A stretch of 64,000 nucleotides of DNA. Origin: Agelas oroides (taxonomy: Eukaryota; Porifera; Demospongiae; Agelasida; Agelasidae). Position 1 is the first letter of the stretch; every line of letters starts with the position of its first letter. The stretch covers positions 5,438,889-5,502,888 of the forward strand of contig OX422196.1 in the NCBI GenBank assembly GCA_949130485.1, given 5' to 3'. The notes below the pieces were generated by a model. It did no database searches. It was not told the origin of the DNA and saw only the letters and a program-made list of their open reading frames with translations. A program made the translations under genes and the position numbers. This document shows, piece by piece, positions 1 to 12,154 of the stretch.

Positions 1-263
1 GTATTGAGTCAGATAGGTAAAAAATGTCACAGCAATTAAATTATTGAAAATGAACAGCAATCCTTTTACAAGCTGTAAGTAGTTGCCTTGTGGTCTCTGG
101 GATCCCCCACAGTAATCCAAGGCTAAAGTGCAGAATACAAATGTTCATCAGTTCTGCTGTCTATAATGTCACATCATTCATCACTTAAATTTTGAACTTG
201 AACATTAACGTGACGGGATACTGTTTGGTGTGTGCATGCACATAGCAATATTATATAAGTATT

Positions 264-391
264 ACCATAGCTATACCGGAAAATATCACGAGTTTGTTGC
301 CGTCTGTATTGTTACGAGTGCGCAGCACGAGTAACAATGCCAATGGCAACAAACGAGTGATATTTTTTCTGGTATAGCTTGGTACTATGGT
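264..391. repeat. Palindromic MITE-like hairpin
   Basis: Left arm accatagctatacc-ggaaaatatcac and right arm gtgatatttt-tctggtatag-ctt-ggtactatggt pair almost fully, with agtttgttgcc and ggcaacaaac continuing the stem. The loop is short. No coding potential. Superfamily not assignable. Confidence 0.6.
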
Positions 392-1020
392 GATAATGAT
401 TTTATCATACAAACCTTCAATTTCATTGCACGTTCAGACGCAGCGCACGTGACTTGTAGTACCTGATACGGATTCTCGCGTGACTTGTAGTATAAAATAC
501 GGCTTTTTATAAACTGCGTGCAGTTGCAAGGCTTCCCCATTGACTCCCATACATTAGCGTGAGTTAGACGTATGATAATGATGCTGTAATCAACGTATAA
601 TGTGCATGTGCCATTCACTTTGAACTTTGCACTCAGCCGATTCAGTACTAGTTACTGAAATTTATTTGTAACCGATAATAAAATTATGCAGACTGATTTA
701 CAATTGGTTAAGGCAGTGAAACTACACAAGGATACTGTGCAAAGGGTAACTCAACGCAGTTTTCATGATATTGCCTTCCATTGTAATGCTATGTCCCATT
801 ATTCCCCATTATTTCAAGGAAACTTCTCTTTTTGGCCATGCATATCTTCCCTTTTTGAGTACCATTTAGCAAAAACATTTTGAGCCATGCTAGAGTTTAT
901 CAATGTGTATCTATACTGTGTACACTTCGTAAAACACACCCACTGGGACTATCCCACCACCTTAATGATCACATATCCAAGTAGTCTTCACTATCTGCAA
1001 CAAAGTGGTAGCTACTTTTC
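392..1020. other. No gene recognised
   Basis: Contains a small imperfect duplication (gtgacttgtagtacctgatacgg / gtgacttgtagtataaaatacgg) near 449-505. Otherwise I see nothing supportable. Confidence 0.5.
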
Positions 1021-1025
1021 CACCA

Positions 1026-1490
1026 TGTTCCAGACACATACCTAGCTATCAGAGAGAGGGTCTGGTGATACATAATGTCATGTTCCAGACACATACCTAG
1101 CTATCAGAGAGAGAGTCTGGTGATACATAATGTCATGTTCCAGACACATACCTAGCTATCAGAGAGAGGGTCTGGTGATACATAATGTCATGTTCCAGAC
1201 ACACACCTAGCTATCAGAGAGAGGGTCTGGTGATACATAATGTCATGTTCCAGACTATCAGGGAGAGGGTCTGGTGATATATAATCTTATGTCCCAGACT
1301 CTATCAGGGAGAGGGTCTGGTGATACATAATGTCATGTTCCAGACTCTATCAGGGAGAGGGTCTGGTGATACATAATGTCATGTCCCAGACTCTATCAGG
1401 GAGAGGGTCTGGTGATACATAATGTCATGTTCCAGACTATCAGGGAGAGGGTCTGGTGATACATAATCCTATGTTCCAGACCCATAAATA
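1026..1490. repeat. Minisatellite, 55-bp unit shortening to about 44-50 bp
   Basis: Unit begins tgttccagacacatacctag and ends ggtgatacataatgtca. The first four units are 55 bp; later ones lose the acatacctagct segment. Each unit holds a short inverted repeat (ccagac...gtctgg). About nine copies. Confidence 0.85.
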
Positions 1491-1499
1491 TTATCAGGG

Positions 1500-2730
1500 T
1501 GAGGGTAACACTGCAAGCATTCCTGTAATGCAGAGTCAACAGCATGCCAATTTGACCAAAAAGAAACAGAGCACAGGTCTATGCTCAGTAATATAGAGAA
1601 AATTTAGTATGCATAGTTTATGTGTCTTCAACCCAAATTTATTGGTATAATCCTAGGAACAAAGCAAGTAGCAACTGGTGCATATGCAGGTTGAGACCAT
1701 ATTAAAGTAACAATGTTGAGATGGTTAGTCAGTGGAATGTCTCAGGCTGGGACCAACAGGGGAATGTTCTAACCTACATGTACAAAGCCTACTTCCACTG
1801 CAACATCTCTTGTGAAAGTTATGCTGTAACTAAAACTCCACCTGATTCACAGCACTGTCTCATAATGAGAGCTGTTCAGCTCATAATTAGTGCTGATCAT
1901 CTGACCTTCAGCCAATCAGGTGTCTAGAATTTGGTCAGGTGACTACGCTTTAAATCGCTTATGCACACTTTTTCAAGTACAAAATCAAGAGATTTCCACA
2001 AGTTTAAGGCATGAAATACAGAATGATATGCAGAGAAGTGTATTGCCGACTAAAGGTACTAAAACTGCATGCCTTCTGCGCACAGAACCGGCTGGTAAGC
2101 CTTGGATGTTGAGAATTGAAAGTGCTAAAGCGGGCATCGTTTGTGCCTAACGGATGAATGGCAAGTCTACCATTCACTTCATGGAGATGCTCAAAAGCAA
2201 GTACACAAAAAACATGGACACAACTTACTTACGAAGTGTGCGCTTACTTGCTACCTTCTTTTCAGGCTTCCGTGATGCTTCTGCCAGCTTCCCCAGCCTG
2301 TAAGCAAGTCCACTAGCATCAACAATAACAAGGACATCGATTTGAGTGGCATCCCATGCTCTCCAGACACAAATCTACCAGTCGCTAGGCCACTGCATTG
2401 TCGGCAAACAGTTCCTAATGCCATGTCTACCTTTTTGCTCACCTAAACCAGTGATAACACAATGTGCAACTGCACATCAAGCCACGCACACAGCAACAGC
2501 TCCCTCGACTGCTCGAACGTTTGATGACTCAGCAACATAAATGGTTGGCTGAAGGTCACGTAACAGCACAAAAAATAGGTAGGGCTTCATACAATTTAAT
2601 TAGTGCACTTGGATTGCATCAACCTCATGCACTAAATTTAAAATGCACGAATCCCTACCTAGAGTGTTCTAAATTTACATCATAGCCTTTAACTTATATT
2701 GAGTGTGAAACTAAGATAGTAGTTACTTAG
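1500..2730. other. No gene recognised
   Basis: Short open frames on both strands here have no recognisable domain, no clear splice structure and no repeat partner in the window. Confidence 0.45.
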
Positions 2731-3286
2731 TTCAGTTGAAGCTCTGGTTCACTCTCAGAGCATCAACCAGTTAGAACCCTTTAAACCCTGAACTTTTTTT
2801 TTCACTTGAGACTAGTCTTAGCCTATACATGCCTTTAATGCACCATATCTCTATTTCTGTCCAAGCTCTGACTCCAAAACTGAACCTAAGTCCACTTCCA
2901 GCCTTAGCAAGCAGACTCGTGACCTTAACCACGCCTACTCATTAATGGGCATGCAATAGTCAGCACTCTCGGTTGTCAAACACCCACTCAGAGCCCAAGC
3001 AGCCTTCCCTGCCAGAAATGAACCCCCTACAAGGTGAGAGTAGTGTTTTCTAAGCCTGTCCATGTAGCCAGGGCAAGAATTGGCCCACCCGGTCCCAACC
3101 ATGGCACTTTGACACCCAAACCTAGCAGTTACCATGTGCATGTCAACCTGCGGGTGACCCCACCCACCCACCCCTGTCCCACCTTTTCTGCGCAGTGTGC
3201 AGTATGATGTAACCAAAAGTGCACTATAGGGTTTAAAGGGTTACATAGCTCCAGAATCTTATTCCATCTGAGACTGTGAAATGGAG
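2731..3286 (-). pseudogene. Type B LRR exon split by a piggyBac-like MITE
   Basis: Bases 2731-2774 match the 3' half of a type B LRR exon (antisense of gctctggttcactctcag) and 3241-3286 match its 5' half with acceptor-like sequence. A 464-bp element with ccctttaaaccct/agggtttaaaggg ends lies between. The donor position reads ctaagt instead of gtaagt. The same right-hand half reappears at 20001-20045 and a fragment at 33340-33357, so the insertion predates some block duplications. Confidence 0.6.
2777..3240. mobile_element. piggyBac-like MITE, copy 1
   Basis: Ends are ccctttaaaccct and its inverse tatagggtttaaaggg. Flanking bases are degenerate relatives of TTAA. The interior matches the copies at 32862-33339 (same orientation) and 42532-43037 (opposite orientation). 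No transposase ORF. Confidence 0.65.
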
Positions 3287-3454
3287 TATACTCCAGAATT
3301 ATTACAAGTAAATGAGACAATGAGTCTGACAGTGAGTCACTAAGAATAAGTGGAGTAGAAGGAGTATGCATGGGAAAAACCGGCAATGGTTTTCATGCAT
3401 GAAGTATGCAACTGTCATGATTCCTGATAGCAAGACACTCAGGTTACAACTTAC

Positions 3455-3538
3455 TTCAGTTCTTCCAGTGACTGGTTATGTTGCAGTGCTCTGGCCAGAG
3501 CTGTGGCTCCAGTGGCAGTCAGATCATTGTTTCTGAGG
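3455..3538 (-). CDS. LRR exon, type A
   Basis: 84 nt, LRNNDLTATGATALARAL, donor gtaagt. Most distal full LRR exon I can see in the array. Confidence 0.68.
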
Positions 3539-3849
3539 CTGCAGTGGAGTACAATCAGACAGACACACTTGAGTTAGATCTACATAAACAAATTCCATAT
3601 TTTTGTTGCTATGGCAATGACAACTCCTCATCAGCCAGCAAAGGTGCCAACGACATTTTAAGTGTCCACAATTCAAATCTTGTACATCATGTGTACCACT
3701 TGGAATAAAGAGTTTCCACATTGGTGTCCCTACTCTACTGATGACAACATTGGCTATATTCATGGGGTGCTCATGTTAGCTGTTAATGTAAACTACGTGT
3801 TCAACAAACTAAAATCCCACCCTTTCACTTATAAATGGCTATTTAGTAC

Positions 3850-3933
3850 TTCAGTGTTTTCAAGCTCGTGTTCACTCTCAGAACATCAGCCAGTGCTGGG
3901 GCTCCCTCAGATCCAATTTCATTTGATTCGAGG
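3850..3933 (-). CDS. LRR exon, type B
   Basis: 84 nt, LESNEIGSEGAPALADVL; the donor is gtacta, which departs from the family gtaagt and may be weak. Confidence 0.6.
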
Positions 3934-4009
3934 CTGTGGAAGAGAGTACTTCAGAATTAGTACAAGCAGTAAAATATTAATGAGACAGTAAGTAATTAAC
4001 ATAGATGTA

Positions 4010-5050
4010 TGTCATCACTAACAGTCAGTGGAGTTGTTGGGAGAGAATGTGCATGAGAGAAAAAAGTAATGATTTCTCAGGGTGGTTTCATATAGAGGGG
4101 GAGGGGGGGGGTTGCTCTCGGATTTCTCTCTCTCCGGCCTGAAATTTGATGCCATAATTGCCTCAACAGCTACAAGACTTAATGTATTATAGCTGAATAC
4201 AATGATTCTTGTCCTTAAAAGTGTCCAGAATTTCTACAAAACCCCAGTGGGCACACTGACCCACGCATGTGCCCTTTGCATGCATCTACAATTCCCTCCT
4301 TCCCAGGAAAAAAAAATCCTGTATTAAACCCTGCCCTCCCACCTCCCCAACTATAACCCCACCCCTAACCCCATTCACTTGTATGAAATTCATATTCTCT
4401 TCCCACACCCTGTCCCCAACAATACCACAATCACATATACAACTAGTGAAATGCAAGGGCATTGTGAGGTGAGCCTGAGTGAGTGAGTGCATATGCAAGA
4501 CAAGGAGCTGCAGTCATTCTTCCCAGAAGCTACTACGGATGAAGCAATATGGTCAGCTAATAGTTAAAGCGTTGAGATAGCAGGAGACACTCTGCCATCC
4601 ACTCTGTGTGTGAGCAGTCTAGTCCTTGTAGAAAAAGTTAGAGAATGCTGGCCAGCTCTCTATGGCAGGGCCTATCTTGATGACGTGGCTCAGTGTTTAC
4701 ACCAGGCCTTTACAGGGATCCCAATCCAATTAAACTAATCCGGTTCATGTAAACACACTAATCCTGATTGCAGTCTACGTTCAACCCACATCCGGATGTA
4801 GGTTGAACCCAGATTGCAATCCGGATTAGGATCTGAACAGCACGTGTAAACAGCTGGGGTAGTTTGTAAGTGGATTGGCAGCTGCCTATGGAAGTTATCA
4901 ATATTCATGACAAGTAGTACAGCCCTAGCCTCGTTCCCAGGCTCTCCCCACGCATGCAAACAAAAAATCAAAGGGAAAGGGGAGAACCTGGTAAAATTTA
5001 TCACATGAGAAACATCATAGGTAGAGAGAACTCAATTGCATGTGGGTGAA
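4010..5050. repeat. Dispersed intronic repeat block R, copy 1
   Basis: Holds a polyG/C tract, a CA/CT-rich stretch (ccctcccacctccccaac), and a hairpin around 4780-4816 (aacccacatccggatgtaggttgaaccc broken across the axis). Near-identical copies lie at 10140-11180, 20760-21800 and 26610-27380; a partial one is at 33360-33590. The hairpin and taatccggattgcaatc arms suggest an embedded MITE. Confidence 0.65.
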
Positions 5051-5625
5051 TGAATGAACTCGCCCACAGTTTAACGACAGAATGTATTCGTTCAGTTGCA
5101 AAAGCCTTATAGCTGACAGAATGGGACTAGGCGGCACTACGCAACATTACCTGGCAGCACAGCAAGCTATGATGAGTGTACACAGACCCGCACATTCGAA
5201 AATCTTACTCGCTTACCTGGCAAACTGACCGCTGTATATACACCCCGGAGAATATGGCTTTCAAGGTGCTCTTAAACGCCAAGGCGAACAAATGAACTCG
5301 CCCACAGTTTAACGACAGAATATATTTGTTCGGTTGCAAAAGCCTTATAGCTGACAGAATTGTACTAGGCGGCACTATGCAACATTACCTGGCAGCACAG
5401 CAAGCTATGATGAGTGTACACAGACCCGCACATTCGAAAATCTTACTCGCTTACCTGGCAATCTGACCGCTGTATATACACCCCGGAGAATATGGCTTTC
5501 AAGGTGCTCTTAAACGCCAAGGCCAAATCTTACTCGCTTACCTGGCAAACTGACCGCTGTATATACACCCCGGAGAATATGGCTTTCAAGGTGCTCTTAA
5601 ATGCCAAGGCGGCCCTTTCCTAGGC
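5050..5625. repeat. Tandem duplication of a ~240-bp segment
   Basis: The segment from gaactcgcccacagtttaac to ggtgctcttaaacgccaagg occurs twice, with a third partial copy of its last ~80 bp. Related copies are at 11190-11420, 21805-22050 and 22125-22355. Confidence 0.75.
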
Positions 5626-5739
5626 TTTGCTCAAGTATTCTCTGTGCTCATTGTTTGAAAAAACTGCCAGAACGGGCTCCTACTAAGGCCATTCCAAATT
5701 AAAGCCTTGTTGCACGGGAATTAGTTCTATAAGTAGCCA

Positions 5740-5960
5740 GGTTTCTCTTCACAACTTGCAGCCCTCGTACAGTAAATCAGTAAATGTTCACGTTACAGCT
5801 ACTCCTCCCAAGTGCCTCTCCCCGCCATCTTCGCCCACACTGCTCGTGCTGGAAAGTAGTTTATACAGAGCGAAAATGTTACTTATAGACCACATGTGGC
5901 ATGCGGTTGCGTTAAACTACAGTCTAACAAACATACAGAATATGTATGACAAATAATACG
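5740..5960. repeat. Repeat S, copy 1
   Basis: From ataagtagccaggtttctc to tatgtatgacaaataatacg. Near-identical copies: 16706-16940, 19330-19540, 22677-22910, 27932-28155. A plus-strand 66-codon frame is open in most copies, but its neighbours and codon changes do not argue for coding. Confidence 0.65.
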
Positions 5961-6685
5961 TATATAATATTTGGCAGTCCCAGATAGAAATCGAATATTA
6001 TTCCCGTCCAGTCAAAATCGAGTTATACCAATGGAACTCACCGTTGGGGCATCCCCTAGAGGTTGTACACTTTTCAGCGCCGTAGGCAATGTATGCGCGG
6101 AGATATACGCTCACAAAGCCGGCCGGCCCATCAGCTGATTATGCACACATGATTACGAGACGAACCTTGCATTTGTGAACGCTGTGCTTGAAGCGTTGTG
6201 ATAACGATTTGACCGTCACCAGGAGTGTTGGAAGGCACGTTAACAAAACCTCCTACCAGAGATCCGTTGAGACCCAAGAAAAGACCTCAGGAGCAAGGGC
6301 CGCTTGGAAGGTGAGTATTATTTAGAATAGTACTCATAAGTAGCCTTGCCCTCACACCTGACTGCAGCGTTTGTTGCTTACAGTAATAGACTGCTGCAAG
6401 CTACAAACGGTGGGGTCAGAAAGTATGAGAGGGATGTTATCCAGGAGTGCATAGCGACGTACAAACGTCTTTGTGCGCTGTGACACTAGCAGTTTATGCA
6501 GCAACCTTTCCGTACTCTTCTACATTTCTATAATGTCGTTAGTTGTAACTTGTGTGAGTAGCTTAACATAGAAATGAGAGTGCAGTGATAATTTTATCCC
6601 ACGGGTATTACGATAGTTTTATGCAAGAATAATTATGCAGTGTTTACAGTAGCAAGGTCCAGAAATTAACAAAGACGGCGTAAAG

Positions 6686-8606
6686 CTATTGCCTACTGTT
6701 GGGGTGGAGTTTAGGACATCCAGCACTCCATCGTCCTCGGTTGCGATGACCAGTACCATCACAACCAGGAACTGTGCACTTGCTTTGCTTTCTCTTCTTA
6801 GGTTCGTCTGAGATGGTGGAAGTACATCTTGAAGCTGTTGTGCGAGAGTCAAGTACAGCTGTTCTACCCAAGGGTGGCAGGTACTCTGGTCGCCGATCAG
6901 GTGCAATGAAACGATCATACATCGTGATCATGTTGGCCATTTTTTCGGCTGATAGGTCACGTGTTTGCTCCTCCTTGTATGTGGTGACAGGCTCTCCCGG
7001 AATCCCCGGTTCAATAACATGAAGAGGTGGCTCCTTCCATGCCCCAGTGAAACAGTGCTGCCGTACCTTCATGACAATCTCTCTGTTGTGCTGCCGAACT
7101 ATGAGGAAGTCATGGAGCTTGCGGACCCCTGGCAAATCTGAATATTTCTTTCCCAGTGTTCTTCGCCAGGTGAGAACATGCTCTCCATCTTCTACATACA
7201 TGTCAGCTGTTTGAGCACAGAGTGCTTGTAGCTCACTGATTGTGAACATGTCAGCTGCTTTGTAGACATTGTCAATTACTGAAAACAGCCTGTCAGGTGT
7301 AAACTTTGTGTGACCGGCTATCATAAAACTGATGTGCATGTGCTCAAGCTCACCATTCCTAACCATTTCCATTGCCCAGGCAAATAGGTAGCGATTCTTG
7401 TTGGTACTGGTGGCGTTATCAAGAAAGATGGCAAGTCGTTGCAGCCATGGGTATTGCTGGGAGATGCTGCGCCAATACATGGTGAGGAATGATATTGTAT
7501 GGTCTATATTTTTCGGCCCAATTTGCTCATCAAATGTGTACACAACGCTCTTATCTTCTCGGTGGTCCACTATGCCAAAGATATCATGTGATACCTTCTG
7601 TAGATATTGTATGTTGATCCTAGTTGTTCAGTGGCTCCCCAATTAGGAATCAACTTTGACTGCTGGTAGTCGGCACTAATCACCAGTGTAAAGCAATGCT
7701 TTAGTATCATAAGCTCCTCTCTTTCTTCCTGAGTTAAACCACCCTTCTCATCGTACTCCTTGATATCTCTCCACTGCTTTTTACACTTCTGCATACATGC
7801 CTTGTAGTATTCCCTTGCACGTGTGGCCACTGCTTTATGCTCTGCAAGATTTTCATCCAGCTGTTTCCTTTCTTCCTCCAGGCCTCTCAAGTCAGATTCA
7901 GAAGCATTGGCAGACTGTTGCAGGCAATTCTTCATGGCCTGGTTTCTGGACAGCTCCTCCTTTAGGTTTTTGCAGGTGTCACAATAGTCGGTCATGCTGG
8001 GATGAACAGCAACCTTGGGGCGATGCTTGTCAAGCCACTCAGCTGCTGCTGTTGGACCGCAGGTACCTCTTCCTTGTTCTACTTGTGCTCTGTTGAACTC
8101 TGAAACCACTGACGCTTTAGCCTTCTGATCAAAGCTCTTCTCTCCTGGTCTAGGTGGAGCAATGCGACTGAACTTGGGAATAAAGAAGAACTGAGCACTA
8201 CAGCTGCCAGCGTGCCTGCCATTTGGCTGCGAATTTAAATCCACAAACTCCAGGAAATCAGCCATCACATCAAGCTTGGAGTGATTGGAGGGACGTCCAG
8301 CAAGGCCGTGATGTTCGTATGGAAACTTCACTTCAACATCCTCATCTTCATCAAGGGACTTCCACCACATTTCAAAGGTATGCATCTCTCCATCATCTGG
8401 GCACAGTACCAAGTTTTCAAGCCTTTTCTCTGTTGCCTCTTTCTTCTTCATGATCACTATAGGTCATTGATTCATCTGCTGCTTGATGACACGTTGCCTT
8501 TGGAGACGTTCCATGTGTATGCCTGTGAATGCTGTGATACACTCTTGGCAGAAGAGCAAGTTGCCATGTGCGTCAAGGACACTTTGACGGAGCCATTGAT
8601 TTTGAG
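6686..8606 (-). pseudogene. DUF7869-like element gene, copy 1, exon 2 (decayed)
   Basis: Begins after acceptor tttttgcaag. Its first ~47 codons contain CQECITAF and HMERLQRQR. An in-frame TGA at 8464-8466 follows, shared with copy 2. The main open frame (8457-7570) holds a coiled-coil-like EERKQLDENLAEHKAV stretch, CDTCKNLKEEL and ISADYQQSKLIPNW. A shift of about two bases near 7600 moves the frame into the C-terminal half (7570-6686) with LAIFLDNATSTNKN, FMIAGHTKFTPDRLF and a C2HC finger CTVPGCDGTGH. The aspartates in ADYQQS and FLDNATSTNKN look like an RNase H-type catalytic pair, which is inference. DUF7869-like assignment is from remembered motif order. Function as the element's transposase is likely but unproven. 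Confidence 0.6.
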
Positions 8607-8780
8607 CTTGCAAAAATGAAAGACAGCTTGCTTTTGTAATATTCTTTTCTGTGATGACTGTGCATTTGTATGTCTAGCTGCATAATTATGTGTGCATTGT
8701 GCGTGTGTGTGATTGTGCTAGCCCTACACCTAGGCATGGTCAGACGAGGAGACATATTCATGATTGTGTGAGAGGCGTAC

Positions 8781-8877
8781 CTGAGACATTTCGGTATGCC
8801 AGTCTCTGCTTCTTGGGCTGTGGGTAGCTGATCACCCTGTTACGGAGTGCCTTTGCTGGATGTCTACCCATTGCCAT
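8781..8877 (-). CDS. DUF7869-like element gene, copy 1, exon 1
   Basis: Encodes a basic N-terminus starting MAMGRHPAKALRNRV. ATG at 8877 lies downstream of a TATA-like tttataaacg (about 9010-9020). The donor is tctcag/gtacgc, leaving one base for the next codon. Exon 2 supplies CT so the junction reads NVS-A-QNQW, a smooth join in both copies. A second in-frame ATG at 8871 is the alternative start. Confidence 0.6.
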
Positions 8878-9594
8878 GAAAGCCCCAGCTAGTCCACATG
8901 GAATAGCGGGACACCCCCAATGACAATTGGCTTCCCTTGCGGTTTGTTGAGGGGTGGGACCAACTTCCGTATGGTAATTGGTTTCATTGCGCGGGAGGGG
9001 GATGGGTCGTTTATAAACTGCTCTGCTGCGCCCTGCGACAAACTTTATTTGGCGCTGCCTTTTGCGCTGACTATACACGGACACTGTTGCCATCATTCCT
9101 ACCGATCGACCTGAAAGCAGCTGGTATCAACAAGACATCAGAGCTGTTTTTGCGTGATTGTGAGTTTGCAGTGCACTATAAATGGGTGCAGATGTGTCTA
9201 GGGTTAGCAAAGAACAAGCACTACTACGAGAGCGAGTGCGAGTGTAGGTAAGACGACGGGATAATCATACATAAACTTTAATCGCCATTATCTCAAAACG
9301 TATAACGCGGAATAATATTCGATTTCTATCCTGGACTGCCACATATGAAAATCCACCGTTCAACTCACTAGTGTGGGGCTCACTCAGGCTCGCCCCAATT
9401 AATGAGACAGTAAGTAATTAACACAGACATATTATGTTGTCACTAACAGTCAGTGGAGTTAATGTGCAGGAGAGAAAATAATATTACCTACCGTAGTCAA
9501 TAATATTACCTACCATAGCCAATAGTATATAAGTCTGTACATACTGTTTGACTCTCATATTTCCTGATAGCAAGACACTCAGGTTACAACTTAC

Positions 9595-9678
9595 TTCAGT
9601 TCTTCCAGTGACTGGTTATGTTGCAGTGCTCTGGCCAGAGCTATGGCTCCAGTGGCAGTCAGATCATTGTAGCTGAGG
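9595..9678 (-). CDS. LRR exon, type A
   Basis: 84 nt, LSYNDLTATGAIALARAL, donor gtaagt. Confidence 0.68.
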
Positions 9679-9976
9679 CTGCAGTGGAGTACAATCAGAC
9701 AAACACACTTGAGTTAGATCCGCATAAACAAATTCCATGTTTTTGTTGCTATGGCAATGACAACTCCTCATCAGCAAGGTGCCAACGACATTTTAAGTGT
9801 CCACAATTCAAATCTTGTACATCATGTGTACCACTTGGAATAAAGAGTTTCAACATTGTTGTCCCTACCCTGCTGATGACAACATTGGCTATATTCATGG
9901 GGTGCTCATGTTAGCTGTAATATAAGCTACGTGTTCAATAAACTAAAATCCAACCCTTTCAGTTATAAATGGTTAC

Positions 9977-10060
9977 TTCAGTGTTTTCAAGCTCTTGTTC
10001 ACTCTCAGACCATCAGCCAGTACCAAGGCTCCCTCAGATCTAACTCTATTTGATCCGAGG
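9977..10060 (-). CDS. LRR exon, type B
   Basis: 84 nt, LGSNRVRSEGALVLADGL, donor gtaacc; the intron has a deletion so the donor context is weaker. Confidence 0.62.
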
Positions 10061-10139
10061 CTGTGGAAGAGAGTACTTCAGAATTAGTACAAGCAGTAAA
10101 AATATTAATGAGACAGTACGTAATTAACATAGACATATG

Positions 10140-11180
10140 TCGTCACTAACAGTCAGTGGAGTTGTTGGGAGAGAATGTGCGTGAGAGAAAGATTTCTCAG
10201 GGTTTCGCCCCTCTGTGGTTTCATACAGAGGGGGAGGGGGGGTTGCTCTCGGATTTCTCTCTCCGCCCAGAAATTTGAAAATTATGATGCCATAATTGCC
10301 TCAACAGCTACAAGACTTAATGTATAGTATGCACAATATACAATGATTCTTGTCCTTAAAAGTATCCAGAATTTCTACAAAACCCCAGTGGGTACGCTGA
10401 CCCACGCATGTGCCCTTTGCATGCATCTACATTCCTTCCTTCCCAGGAAAAAAATTCTGTATTAAACCCTGCCCTCCCACCTCCCCAACTATAAGCCCAC
10501 CCCTAACCCCATTCACTCGTATGAAACCCATATTCTCTCCTCACACCCTGTCCCCAACAATACCACAATCACATATACAACTAGTGAAATGCAAGGGCAT
10601 TGTGGGGTGAGCCTGAGTGAGTGAGTGCATATGCAAGACAAGGAGCTGCAGCCATTCTTCCCAGAAGCTACTATGGATGAAGCAATATGGTCAGCTAATA
10701 GTTAAAGCGTTGAGATAGCAGGAGACACTCTGCCATCCACTCTGTGTGTGAGCAGCCTAGTCTTTGTAGAAAAAGTTAGAGAATGCTGTGCAACTCTCTA
10801 TGGCAGGGCCTATCTTGATGACGTGGCTCAGTGTTTACACCAGGCCTTTACAGGGATCCCAATCCAATTAAACTAATCCGGTTCATGTAAACACACTAAT
10901 CCTGATTGCAGTCTGCGTTCAACCCACATCCGGATGTAGGTTGAACCCAGATTGCAATCCGGATTTGAACAGCACGTGTAAACAGCTGGCGTAGTTTGTA
11001 AGTGGATTGGCTGCTACCTATGGAAGTTATCAATATTCATGACAAGTAGTACAGCCCTAGCCTTGTTCCCAGGCTCTCCCCACGCGTGCAAACAAAAAAT
11101 CGAAGGGAAAGGGGAGAGCCTGATAAAATTTATCACATGAGAAACGTCATAGATAGAGAGAACTCAATTACATGTGGGCG
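10140..11180. repeat. Repeat block R, copy 2
   Basis: Same order of parts as copy 1, with a few small indels (for example loss of taggat near the hairpin). Confidence 0.65.
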
Positions 11181-11538
11181 AACGAATGAACTCGCCCACA
11201 GTTTAATGACAGAATATATTCGTTCAGTTGCAAAAGCCTTATAGCCGACAGAATGGGACTAGGCGGCACTACGCAACATTACCTGGCAGCACAGCAAGCT
11301 ATATGATGAGTGTACACAGACCCATACATTCGAAAATCTTACTCGCTTACCTGGCAAACTGACCGCTTTATATACACCCCGGAGAATATGGCTTTCAAGG
11401 TGCTCTTAAACGCCAAGGCGGCCCTTTCCTAGGCTTTGCTCAAGTATTCTCTGCGCTCATTGTTTGAAAAAACTGCCAGAACGGGCTTCTACCAAGGCCA
11501 TTCCAAATTAAAGCCTTGTTGCAGGGGAATTAGTTCTA

Positions 11539-12154
11539 AAGTCACAAAAAAGCTTTCCGAATGAAAACAAGCGCATGTAGGATGGAACCCTCAAAAACCA
11601 GCCAAACAAGATGGAAACGACACCACAACACATTCACACCATCCCTACATCTTGTGCCATTTTGCCAACTATGTTTTGTGTTTGTTAGTTGTGTGCATGC
11701 ATAGGACGGTTGTGGAAGGCAGTGGGGAGGGTATTGCTGGGTGTGTAATGCATGTTGATGTGCATGGAGAGTGTGTTGTGGGTGGACAAAATTATGTAGT
11801 TGCTACTGAACATGGCAGGTATAGTTTGTCTTGTATGCAGAAACTGTGAGCAGTGCTGGGTTGTATGGTATGTTGGGAGTTTTAAGTTATGTTGTAAAAT
11901 TTTATTGGTGCTGAATGTGGCAGATATGGATTGTCTTTTATGTGGAAGGCTGTGGAGTGAGCACTGCTAAGTACGGTGTTCATTTAATGAGTTTGTAGAG
12001 AGGTTTTTCTTTGTTGTGCATAGTTGGCAAAATGGCACAAGATGTAGGGATGGTGTGAATGTGTTGTGGTGTTGTTTCCATCTTGTTTGGCTGGTTTTTG
12101 AGGGTTCCATCCCTACATGCGCTTGTTTTCATTTGGAAAGCTTTTTTGTGACTT
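11539..12154. mobile_element. Long-TIR element, copy 1
   Basis: About 130-bp inverted repeats: aagtcacaaaaaagctttcc... at the left and its inverse ending ggaaagcttttttgtgactt. The ~350-bp interior is strongly depleted in C on the plus strand (GT-rich). No coding potential recognised. Same family as 61773-62449. Confidence 0.75.

Larger units (their letters stand above)
5972..9341 (-). mobile_element. TIR element carrying a DUF7869-like gene, copy 1
   Basis: Terminal inverted repeats tggcagtcccagatagaaat and its inverse atttctatcctggactgcca extend for about 35 bp with few mismatches. The interior carries a minus-strand spliced gene. The left flank has lost the catatg that flanks copy 2. An empty version of the site (tataatatacatatgaaaat) exists at 16940-16960. 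The structure is that of a cut-and-paste DNA transposon of about 3.4 kb; superfamily uncertain. Confidence 0.75.
3400..9830. repeat. Segmental duplication, copy 1
   Basis: Corresponds to 20170-26600 at an offset of about 16.76-16.94 kb. Stretches of several hundred bases, for example 6319-6600 against 23073-23355, appear identical by eye. It contains two type A exons, one type B exon, block R, repeat S and the DUF7869-like element. Confidence 0.8.

Noticed and set aside
3478-3708. Plus-strand frames starting MLQCSGQSCGSSG, recurring many times
   Set aside because: They are antisense to type A LRR exons; recurrence is explained by the exons.
5756-5956. Conserved 66-codon plus-strand frame in repeat S copies
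   Set aside because: Copies are too alike for openness to mean much, one copy is broken by deletion, and one position changes among unrelated residues (Cys, Gln, Arg).
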